A stretch of 6,774 nucleotides of DNA from an uncultured bacterium (GTDB taxonomy: Bacteria; Hydrothermota; Tepidihabitantia; Tepidihabitantales; Tepidihabitantaceae), in NCBI GenBank assembly GCA_937139435.1, contig CAKZPX010000255.1:1-6774 (forward strand), written 5' to 3'. The notes under the pieces are model-generated. The model was given only the letters and a program-made list of their open reading frames with translations. It had not been told where the DNA came from and did not search any database. Shown in pieces: positions 1 to 5,527 of this stretch (its first letter is position 1; each line of letters begins with the position of its first letter). A program made the translations under genes and the position numbers.

Positions 1-2085
1 CCGGCCCGGCTCTTTGCCCGACACCGGGAAAATAACATACCGGGCATACCAAATGCACGATGCCGGGCGGTTTCTTTAAGTCAGATTTATGACGATTATG
101 CCTTCGGGATGGAAGAACCTGGAGCGATTAAGGCATTCCTTGCCGCCAAACAGCCGGTTTATGGTGTCCTTGCCGGTGATGCCACCTACGATTACAAGGA
201 TAACCTCCGGCTGGGCAAAAAGCCATCTGTCCCTGCCTACGAGATCGGCTTTGACCTGGATTATGAAGTTTACAACCCGTATGTCAAGGCGCTGGACGCC
301 TGGTTTGCCGACTTTGATGGCGAAGGTTCCAGCCCCGACATGATCCTTGCCCGCATTACCGCCCGCACCGCCACCGAGTTAAGAAATTTTCTGGAAAAGG
401 TTAAAAACTACGAAACCCAGGAACCTGGGCTCTGGACGAAACGGTTCCTCCTGCTCGGTGACGATGAATACCTGGGCGACCCGGCAAAAAAAGAAAGCTT
501 TATCCATCTCAATGGCTGTGAAGACATCGCCCCGCTTACCGGCAAACACCTTGACCTCGTTAAGGTGTATCTCACCGAATTCCCGTTAGAAGGAATCAGG
601 TCAAAGCCCCGGGCACAGGCAGAACTCCTGCGCCAGTTAAACCTTGGTGCGCTTATCTGGTGCTTCTTCGGACACGGTGCCGGGTTTCAATTGTGTCATG
701 AACGGGCATTTAACGTTGAAGATGTCCCGCTGGTACGTAACGGTGGCAGGACCCCCATCGCCTTTTTTGGCTCCTGTGGTGTGGGTAGATTTGAGGACAC
801 CAAATATGAAGCGATCGCTGAGGAACTGGTGCGCTCACCTGAGGGCTGTATCGCCACCCTGGGCGCTGCCAAGGCAACCTACTCCGGTCCCAACGAAATC
901 TTCGCCCGTTCTCTTTTCTCCAGTATTCTCAACAACCCGGACCAGCCGATCGGTGTCGCCTTCTATGAACCCTGGGTGCGCACCTCTAACCTTTATATCC
1001 TTTTTGGCGACCCGACAACCGTACTGCGTGTTCCTCAACCGGACAGCCCGGTCACGGTTGTCCCGGACACATTTTATCCTGGTGGCTCGGTTGCGTGGTC
1101 AATCACCACTCCCCTCAACCAAGGCTTTTTTGACCTGTGGGTAAAAGAGGCAGAAAGGGTGCGATTTTACTCCTCGGATGTGGGGACAATCACTTACATC
1201 CTGTCCGGTGAACCCATCTTCCGCACCACCGGCAGATTCACCGGCAATACCGCAAACGGCAACTTCACCATCCCGAGGATCGCCTTCCCCGACACCGTTA
1301 TTGTCGGCAATGGAAACTACATCCGCAACCGAGAAAAATGCTACATCTCCGCCATCCTCTGGAAATCACAAGATCCGTATTCCGCAAAAACCCATCTATC
1401 CTCTCCTGTTTTCCTCAGTTCCGCATCGGTATCCGGTAATGACACCATGGCTCCGGAAATTACCGTCCGTGCCGACAACATCCCATTAAAACCGAATGAC
1501 ACCACCACGGTGCCGAAAAAATTCACCATTACCGCCCGCATCTCTGACCCCGCTGGCATCCTTCTCTATCCTGACCCCTCTTACGGATTAAGCCTTTATC
1601 TCGGTGACCCAACAACGCGGATTCAGCTCTACGACCGCTTCCTGTATGATGACAACTCCGCCACAACCGGTAAAATTACCTGTCCGATTGAACTGGAAAA
1701 AACCACCGATTCTTTGATTATCACCGTATCTGACAACCACCTTAACCGTCGTATCATCACCTTTCATCTCAAAACTGACCTGCGCGGTAAACTCCGGATT
1801 GACTCTGCCCTGGTCTATCCCAATCCGGTGAAAAACACCGCGCTTTTTACCTTCCTTCTCTCTCAGCCCGCCCGGGTTACAGTAAAAATCTACACCATTG
1901 CCGGCAAACTCCTCTCCATCCTCGGACCCTATGACTGCCCATTTGGTTATAACCAGCTCCCCTGGGATGTCCGGGACCGATATGGCAACCCCCTGCCCAA
2001 TGGCGTCTACCTGTATAAACTGGACGCATCCTCACTCTCTCCCCCTGCCTCTGCCTCGTATCGCGACCGTTTTATCATCAAGTAA
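1..2085 (+). CDS. C25-family (gingipain/PorU-like) cysteine peptidase with C-terminal T9SS/FlgD-Ig sorting domain, 5' partial
   Basis: The frame is open from base 1, so the gene begins upstream and 694 C-terminal residues are visible (numbered here from base 1). The Met at 109 is internal: it has no ribosome site, and the conserved lead-in SLSQIYDDYAFG lies before it. C25 landmarks follow in order: GDATYDYK (59-66), FFGHGAG with catalytic His225, FFGSCGVGRF with catalytic Cys259, and LYILFGDPT (331-339). The 34-residue His-Cys spacing is close to that of RgpB. Beta-rich Ig-like regions span about 346-595; the second (from DTMAPEITV, with ISDPAGI, then a LYDRFLYDD motif and TVSDNHLN) resembles the segment after the protease domain in PorU. 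Residues about 600-694 form a sorting/FlgD-Ig domain with YPNPV (606-610), LPWDV (653-657) and NGVYLYKL (667-674). C25 enzymes are secreted endopeptidases; PorU is the cell-surface T9SS sortase that removes cargo sorting domains. The PorU role here is inferred; an ordinary secreted gingipain-like protease is the alternative. Confidence 0.88.
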   Translation, partial: PARLFARHRENNIPGIPNARCRAVSLSQIYDDYAFGMEEPGAIKAFLAAKQPVYGVLAGDATYDYKDNLRLGKKPSVPAYEIGFDLDYEVYNPYVKALDAWFADFDGEGSSPDMILARITARTATELRNFLEKVKNYETQEPGLWTKRFLLLGDDEYLGDPAKKESFIHLNGCEDIAPLTGKHLDLVKVYLTEFPLEGIRSKPRAQAELLRQLNLGALIWCFFGHGAGFQLCHERAFNVEDVPLVRNGGRTPIAFFGSCGVGRFEDTKYEAIAEELVRSPEGCIATLGAAKATYSGPNEIFARSLFSSILNNPDQPIGVAFYEPWVRTSNLYILFGDPTTVLRVPQPDSPVTVVPDTFYPGGSVAWSITTPLNQGFFDLWVKEAERVRFYSSDVGTITYILSGEPIFRTTGRFTGNTANGNFTIPRIAFPDTVIVGNGNYIRNREKCYISAILWKSQDPYSAKTHLSSPVFLSSASVSGNDTMAPEITVRADNIPLKPNDTTTVPKKFTITARISDPAGILLYPDPSYGLSLYLGDPTTRIQLYDRFLYDDNSATTGKITCPIELEKTTDSLIITVSDNHLNRRIITFHLKTDLRGKLRIDSALVYPNPVKNTALFTFLLSQPARVTVKIYTIAGKLLSILGPYDCPFGYNQLPWDVRDRYGNPLPNGVYLYKLDASSLSPPASASYRDRFIIK

Positions 2086-2113
2086 TTAACTGTCTGGCAC
2101 CGGACTTATTGCA

Positions 2114-2148
2114 GGAAAAGGGATTTTCCAATAGACGGGTTTCACCCG
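2114..2148. other. Two small adjacent hairpins downstream of the C25 gene
   Basis: The gap after the peptidase stop holds two perfect short inverted repeats. The first is GGAAAA (2114-2119) with TTTTCC (2124-2129) around a 4-base loop. The second is CGGGT (2136-2140) with ACCCG (2144-2148) around TTC. Neither is followed by a run of T, so they are not a convincing intrinsic terminator. They could protect the 3' end of the message or be chance. Confidence 0.3.
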
Positions 2149-2191
2149 GGCTGAAGGATAATTAACGAATTGTTGTTCTATAACTAAATGC

Positions 2192-2219
2192 TTGACAACT
2201 CAGTTAACTATTATAAAAT
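2192..2219 (+). promoter_or_regulatory. Sigma70-type promoter for the lipoprotein-ompA unit
   Basis: A perfect -35 box TTGACA (2192-2197) is followed after 16 bases by TAAAAT (2214-2219), five of six bases of the -10 consensus. An overlapping TATAAA (2212-2217) is less well spaced. Predicted transcription starts near 2226, just before the AGGAGG at 2230. The promoter lies downstream of the in-frame ATG at 2188, so a transcript from it could not use that ATG, which supports the TTG start at 2242. Confidence 0.6.
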
Positions 2220-2229
2220 CTTACAAAAA

Positions 2230-2235
2230 AGGAGG
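2230..2235 (+). promoter_or_regulatory. Ribosome binding site that fixes the TTG start at 2242
   Basis: AGGAGG, a full Shine-Dalgarno match, ends six bases before TTG 2242-2244. No comparable site precedes the longer in-frame ATG at 2188. Confidence 0.8.
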
Positions 2236-2241
2236 ATTAAA

Positions 2242-2856
2242 TTGCGTCGTAAAGTGTATGTCTCCGTTATTCTGACCCTGTGCCTGGGGCTGCTTGTGTC
2301 TCTTTCCTGCAGCCGTGAAAACACCTTAACCATTGTTTCTATTAACAAGGACTCCCCGATTCTATCTGACCTTGCCGACTTTGGTATCTACCGTGACCCA
2401 ACCGACCCCGAGTCAGAGCCAGAACAGATTGAAGCAACACCAACCGATTTTGTCCCGATCGAATTTTCCTATGGCGAGATTGGTATCGGGCTACCTACCT
2501 GGCGTCCCTATGTTGCCAGCATTAACAAAATTACCGTTACCTTCAGCCGTGTCATGGGCGAGGCTCCGGAGAACCTGCCGCGCATAGAAATTAAAACTAA
2601 CATCCAGGTCCCCAGTGACCCGACCGGCAAAAAGACCGTTACCGCCAATGTCCCGTTGATCCCTTCACTCTGGAAAGAGGAAAACTTTGGCAGCGGTGCC
2701 GGGGGCCCTACTGAACTCGGTACCGAAGCAATTCTCAACGCCAAAATCAAGGTTGATGGTGTTGATATCGCAACCGGACAGGCGATAACAGCGGAAGCGA
2801 CAACCGTTGTTCAAGTCGGCAACTTCTGGGACGACCCGACCCGGCTTGGAGAGTAA
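2242..2856 (+). CDS. Probable outer-membrane lipoprotein of unknown function (TTG start)
   Basis: The product has 204 residues if translation starts at TTG 2242. An ATG at 2188 would add 18 residues (MLDNSVNYYKILQKRRIK) but overlaps the promoter and lacks a ribosome site. From the TTG, the N terminus is a classic signal peptide: a positive start (M-RRK), a hydrophobic core (residues 5-19), then VSLSC with Cys23. The lipobox is imperfect because Ser sits at -3 where Leu is usual, so lipidation is likely but not certain. Residue +2 is Ser, which by the E. coli rule favours the outer membrane. The mature part starts with an acidic, proline-rich stretch (DPTDPESEPEQ) and continues as alternating beta-type sequence, including GEIGIGLPTW and ITVTFSR. 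It has no cysteine other than Cys14 and Cys23. I recognise no family. It is cotranscribed with the OmpA-type gene 71 bases downstream, which suggests a shared envelope role, for example as a partner subunit. Confidence 0.75.
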   Translation: MRRKVYVSVILTLCLGLLVSLSCSRENTLTIVSINKDSPILSDLADFGIYRDPTDPESEPEQIEATPTDFVPIEFSYGEIGIGLPTWRPYVASINKITVTFSRVMGEAPENLPRIEIKTNIQVPSDPTGKKTVTANVPLIPSLWKEENFGSGAGGPTELGTEAILNAKIKVDGVDIATGQAITAEATTVVQVGNFWDDPTRLGE

Positions 2857-2868
2857 AATTTACCGATA

Positions 2869-2902
2869 ATCTCCACTCGCCACCTGCTGGTGGTAGAGAG
2901 AT
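2869..2902 (+). other. Hairpin between the lipoprotein and ompA-type genes
   Basis: CCACC (2880-2884) and GGTGG (2889-2893) form a five-pair stem around TGCT, and ATCTC (2869-2873) can pair with GAGAT (2898-2902) below an interior loop. There is no T run, so it is not an intrinsic terminator. It lies 13 bases upstream of the ribosome site of the next gene, where it could stabilise the downstream message or tune its translation. This role is speculative. Confidence 0.3.
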
Positions 2903-2915
2903 AAAGAGAAATAAC

Positions 2916-2923
2916 AAAGGAGG
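2916..2923 (+). promoter_or_regulatory. Ribosome binding site for the GTG start at 2928
   Basis: AAAGGAGG is a strong Shine-Dalgarno sequence only four bases before GTG 2928, which is somewhat tight. No in-frame ATG lies between it and the signal peptide, so GTG 2928 is the only sensible start. Confidence 0.8.
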
Positions 2924-2927
2924 TTAG

Positions 2928-4877
2928 GTGAAAATCCGTTATGTAATAGCCTCACTTATATTTATCAGCATCTCAGTTGCCTATTCTGGTTTTGGCGGTG
3001 GAAAAGGAATCTTCCGTGTCCAGGATGCCCGCACTGAAGAAGCGGGCTTAAACGTTGCCCTGCATATCCTGGGCAGAAACCCTGAATATCCAGGTGAACC
3101 AGTTAAAAAGGGTTATATTGGCGACCTTATCGCCCCCTCTCTTCATTACACACCGTTCTCTACCCGCTATGTTGGTGCGGAACTGTTTGCCAGCTGGGGC
3201 GGAATCTTCCAGTATGCTAACACCGGTGACCGAACATATGACATCGGTCTTCATGACCTGAAGGCGGGGGCAAAACTGTCCATCCCATATCTACCGGTAC
3301 TGAAACTCGGAGGTATGGTCTCCCGAACATTTCTCTTTCGTGACGAGACCAGAAACTGGATAGACCCGGACGCAATCCCGATTGACACCTTCTCCTGGTC
3401 AGCACTGGCAGCTCTCCGTTTCCAGGATCTTGTCCCGTCGGTTCCTAATCTCATCTTTAATTATGGTAAAACCAGCACCTGGACCAACTACGGTCTTGGG
3501 CTGGAACTGGCTGCTGAGGGGCTGGCACTCTTTGCCGAACTGACCTCGCGTCAACCAGAAAATTCTACCGGTATATTTGACACTGAAAACGGCACTGTCA
3601 GACTTACCCCCGGAGTTACCATTGGCAGCCCCCGAGGGCTTGCCCTTTCGCTCGGCTACACCTTCAGTTTGTCCAGCGGCACGCCGAATGAGGTTATCTT
3701 TGGAATGAATATCGCCACGCCCTTCTTCCGCCGGGCACCAACGGTACTGGGTGAACTGTCCGCCAGCGTCATTGATGCCTCGTCAAAACAGCCCGTCGTC
3801 GCCACAGTTGAATTCCCGGATAACCCCAAATTAAAAACCCTCACCACCGACGCTACCGGTCTGTTTGCCATGAAACGCCTGCCGGTCGGGATTATGAAAA
3901 TCCGTATCGCCGCCGAAGGATATCGCACCCTTGAGACATTTGTCAATATTGAATCCAGACCTGCGGCTCCGGTTACATTTGAACTTTACCCCCTTGTCAC
4001 CTATGGCACCATTGCTGGCACGGTCACCGACATCCGCACCGGCAAACCCATTGGCGCCACAATCCAGTTTGCCGAGGAAGGTATTGGCGCCACCGCGACC
4101 GACCCGACCACCGGCGCCTTTCGCAAGGATAACATACCGGTAGGTAAATACACCGTTACCGCGAGCGCTGAAGGCTACTTCCCATCCACTGTCACCGTGC
4201 AAATAGAAGAAAACCGCATCACCAATCAGGCGTTCACTCTTACACCAGTTGCGGTCAAAGCCATCGTCACCGGCATCGTCACCGACCGTGGCACCGGTTC
4301 GCCCCTGACGGCAAAAATTGTCTTCAAGGATGCAACCACCGGTAACGTCTTCACCGAAATAAAAAACGACCCGGCAACCGGTGTCTACACAACCGAACTG
4401 CCCGCTGGTGTCTATGCGGTTATCGCTTCTGCTGATGGCTACATAGAACAACCTGCTGCGCTGGTGTTAGAAGAAGGCAAACCGGCAAAGCACGACTTCG
4501 CCCTGGTCCGGGTTGGCACAACCATCACACTTAGGGGTATATATTTTGACTTCAATAAAGCAACGATAAAATTCCCTGAATCTCAGGAGGCGCTCAATGC
4601 CGCCTACAACATCCTGAAAGAAAACCCGACCATCAAGGTGGAAATCCAGGGGCACACTGATAACGTTGGTTCGGATGAATACAATCAGAAGCTGTCAGAA
4701 CAGCGCGCCTGGGCAGTGGTTAACTACCTCGTTCAGCAGATGGGTATTGATGCCTCCCGACTTATTGCCAAAGGCTACGGTGAAACTATGCCCAAGGCAT
4801 CCAATGATACACCGGAAGGTCGGGCGCTCAATCGCCGGGTAGAATTTGTCGTCATCGGCGAAACAGAACAACGCTAA
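2928..4877 (+). CDS. OmpA-family outer-membrane protein with barrel-like N domain and three carboxypeptidase-regulatory-like repeats
   Basis: The 649-residue product starts at GTG. Residues 1-20 are a signal peptide (MKIR, then a hydrophobic core, with likely cleavage after VAYS). Residues about 21-270 are rich in alternating aromatic/aliphatic strands and Gly-turns (GLGLELAAEGLALFAELTSR, LALSLGYTFSLSSG), consistent with a beta barrel. Three carboxypeptidase-D regulatory-like (CRD) Ig-fold repeats follow at about 273-356, 357-441 and 442-529. Each carries a G-x-(V/I)-x-D opening or a variant of it, a (L/I)P-x-G turn and an A-(E/D)-GY motif. Residues 530-649 are a complete OmpA_C domain: YFDFNKATIKF, GHTDNVGSDEY, then AKGYGE and EGRALNRRVEF. 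The diaminopimelate-binding pair is present as Asp578 and Arg593, spaced 15 apart as in A. baumannii OmpA. The family anchors the outer membrane to peptidoglycan. The CRD-OmpA_C order recalls the C-terminal half of the T9SS protein PorE, but PorE's TPR and propeller are replaced by a barrel-like region. The gene ends in tandem stops (TAA TAA) before a terminator. Confidence 0.88.
   Translation: MKIRYVIASLIFISISVAYSGFGGGKGIFRVQDARTEEAGLNVALHILGRNPEYPGEPVKKGYIGDLIAPSLHYTPFSTRYVGAELFASWGGIFQYANTGDRTYDIGLHDLKAGAKLSIPYLPVLKLGGMVSRTFLFRDETRNWIDPDAIPIDTFSWSALAALRFQDLVPSVPNLIFNYGKTSTWTNYGLGLELAAEGLALFAELTSRQPENSTGIFDTENGTVRLTPGVTIGSPRGLALSLGYTFSLSSGTPNEVIFGMNIATPFFRRAPTVLGELSASVIDASSKQPVVATVEFPDNPKLKTLTTDATGLFAMKRLPVGIMKIRIAAEGYRTLETFVNIESRPAAPVTFELYPLVTYGTIAGTVTDIRTGKPIGATIQFAEEGIGATATDPTTGAFRKDNIPVGKYTVTASAEGYFPSTVTVQIEENRITNQAFTLTPVAVKAIVTGIVTDRGTGSPLTAKIVFKDATTGNVFTEIKNDPATGVYTTELPAGVYAVIASADGYIEQPAALVLEEGKPAKHDFALVRVGTTITLRGIYFDFNKATIKFPESQEALNAAYNILKENPTIKVEIQGHTDNVGSDEYNQKLSEQRAWAVVNYLVQQMGIDASRLIAKGYGETMPKASNDTPEGRALNRRVEFVVIGETEQR
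3744..4514 (+). repeat. Three tandem CRD-domain repeats within the OmpA-type gene
   Basis: Three consecutive coding repeats lie at about 3744-3995, 3996-4250 and 4251-4514, each of 84-88 codons. Aligned signatures are VIDASSKQP / VTDIRTGKP / VTDRGTGSP, then RLPVGIMKIRIAAEGY / NIPVGKYTVTASAEGY / ELPAGVYAVIASADGY. The repeats are diverged at DNA level, so this is old domain duplication, not a recent tandem array. Confidence 0.8.
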
Positions 4878-4910
4878 TAAATACCCCTTACCCGGAGGGT
4901 AATTTACCAG

Positions 4911-4951
4911 TTGCAGGGGCGTTAATAATTAACGCCCCTGCAATTTTCTTT
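4911..4951 (+). terminator. Strong rho-independent terminator after the ompA-type gene
   Basis: A perfect inverted repeat has 16-base arms (4911-4926 and 4928-4943) around a single base, giving a GC-rich stem with AGGGGCG against CGCCCCT and a small AT loop. TTTTCTTT follows at 4944-4951. A smaller perfect hairpin, TTACCC-GGA-GGGTAA (4888-4902), precedes it. The structure ends the lipoprotein-ompA unit before the next promoter. The complementary strand has no comparable T run directly after the stem, so it is read as a + strand terminator. Confidence 0.9.
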
Positions 4952-4979
4952 CAGTAGTCTTTCAAAAAATTACTTTTAA

Positions 4980-5008
4980 TTGATTTGTAATTATACTTCA
5001 GTTATAAT
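4980..5008 (+). promoter_or_regulatory. Sigma70-type promoter giving a nearly leaderless DUF2007 message
   Basis: TTGATT (4980-4985, four of six -35 bases) and a perfect TATAAT (5003-5008) are 17 bases apart, the optimal spacing. The upstream stretch (4961-4979) is A/T-rich and could act as an UP-like element. Transcription should begin at about 5014-5016, leaving only a few bases before the ATG at 5018. Confidence 0.75.
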
Positions 5009-5017
5009 TTATTCTCT

Positions 5018-5278
5018 ATGGCGTTGGTTGCGGTTTATCAGGCGGAAAATGAGTTAATGGCCAACACGATTAAAGACCTGTTAGAGGAAAACGGTATTCC
5101 AGCGCTGGTTCACTCTTTTCAAATCCCGGCTTACGACGGATTGGCTCAGGTAATGCGTCCTTTCTGGGGAGAAGTCCTGGTCGCCCGGGATGATGTTGAG
5201 GAGGCAAAAGCGATAATTACCGGCTTTCTCTCCGGCGCGGATGAGCCTCCTAAAGACAGTGAGAATAACGATGTTTAA
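5018..5278 (+). CDS. DUF2007 (putative prokaryotic signal-transducing) small protein
   Basis: The 86-residue protein matches the DUF2007 pattern. It opens with a strand, VAVYQAENELMA (4-15), followed by helix IKDLLEENGIPALV (18-31). A variable loop leads to WGEVLVARDDVEEAKAIITGF (50-70), the conserved second strand and helix. An acidic hydrophilic tail (GADEPPKDSENNDV) ends it. The family has a ferredoxin-like small fold and an unproven proposed signalling or regulatory role; it is probably cytoplasmic because no signal peptide or membrane segment is visible. The start at 5018 is needed to include the first conserved strand, yet no Shine-Dalgarno precedes it and the promoter is only about 10 bases away, so leaderless translation is likely. 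Its 3' end overlaps the next gene by 8 bases. Confidence 0.85.
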   Translation: MALVAVYQAENELMANTIKDLLEENGIPALVHSFQIPAYDGLAQVMRPFWGEVLVARDDVEEAKAIITGFLSGADEPPKDSENNDV

Positions 5279-5498
5279 CCTCTCCGTGTTCGGACGGTTA
5301 CTGGTTTTGCTGGGTATCATGCTGATAGTCATCGGACTGGTATTGATAGTTGCGGGAAAATTACCCCTCCGAACAATCCCGGGGGACATAGTAATAAAAC
5401 GACCAAATTTTGTTGTTTATATCCCGATCGTTTCAGCACTGCTCATTTCATTAATTTTGACCGTTATTGTTAATCTGTTTCTGGGAAGATGGCGTTAA
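5271..5498 (+). CDS. DUF2905 family small membrane protein
   Basis: The 75-residue product has two membrane helices (about 6-28 and 48-71) joined by the DUF2905 signature loop GKLPLRTIPGDIVIKRPNF (29-47), where PGDI is the hallmark. Its length is typical of the family. The function is unknown; these proteins sit in the cytoplasmic membrane. I chose ATG 5271, which gives MFNLSVFGRLLVLLG, close to family N termini. An in-frame ATG at 5241 would add ten polar residues (MSLLKTVRIT) and lie deep within the upstream gene. The start overlaps the DUF2007 stop (ATGTTTAA), and there is no clear Shine-Dalgarno, so translation is probably coupled to the upstream gene. Confidence 0.85.
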   Translation: MFNLSVFGRLLVLLGIMLIVIGLVLIVAGKLPLRTIPGDIVIKRPNFVVYIPIVSALLISLILTVIVNLFLGRWR

Positions 5499-5511
5499 TT
5501 TAGAAAAATAA

Positions 5512-5518
5512 GAAAGGA
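5512..5518 (+). promoter_or_regulatory. Ribosome binding site for ppdK
   Basis: GAAAGGA ends nine bases before ATG 5528, a workable spacing. The nearer AAGAGG (5521-5526) is only one base from the start and is too close to serve. The gap from the previous gene is 29 bases with no promoter or terminator, so ppdK is probably read with the two small genes. Confidence 0.6.
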
Positions 5519-5527
5519 AAAAGAGGT

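Noticed and set aside
109..111. ATG 109 as the start of the peptidase
   Set aside because: The frame remains open to base 1 and encodes a conserved C25 segment (SLSQIYDDYAFG) before it; the true start is outside the window.
89..343. A short + strand open frame starting before the Met at 109
   Set aside because: It is out of frame with the C25 landmarks that run continuously from base 1; its product looks like frame-shifted sequence.
644..1489. Several + strand and - strand open frames of 67-166 codons inside the C25 peptidase gene
   Set aside because: They overlap the catalytic and Ig regions of a strongly supported protein, are low-complexity Ser/Pro/Thr-rich in translation and have no start signals.
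2869..2902. Intergenic hairpin as a terminator or riboswitch
   Set aside because: No T run follows, the stem is short, and the 71-base gap is too small for a known riboswitch class. Kept only as a low-confidence hairpin.
3831..4451. A 206-codon open frame on the - strand opposite the OmpA-type gene
   Set aside because: Its translation is glycine/arginine-rich with no recognisable domain or ribosome site, and it lies opposite clear CRD repeats whose codon bias (many ACC, GCC, GTC) keeps the reverse frame open. It is a shadow.
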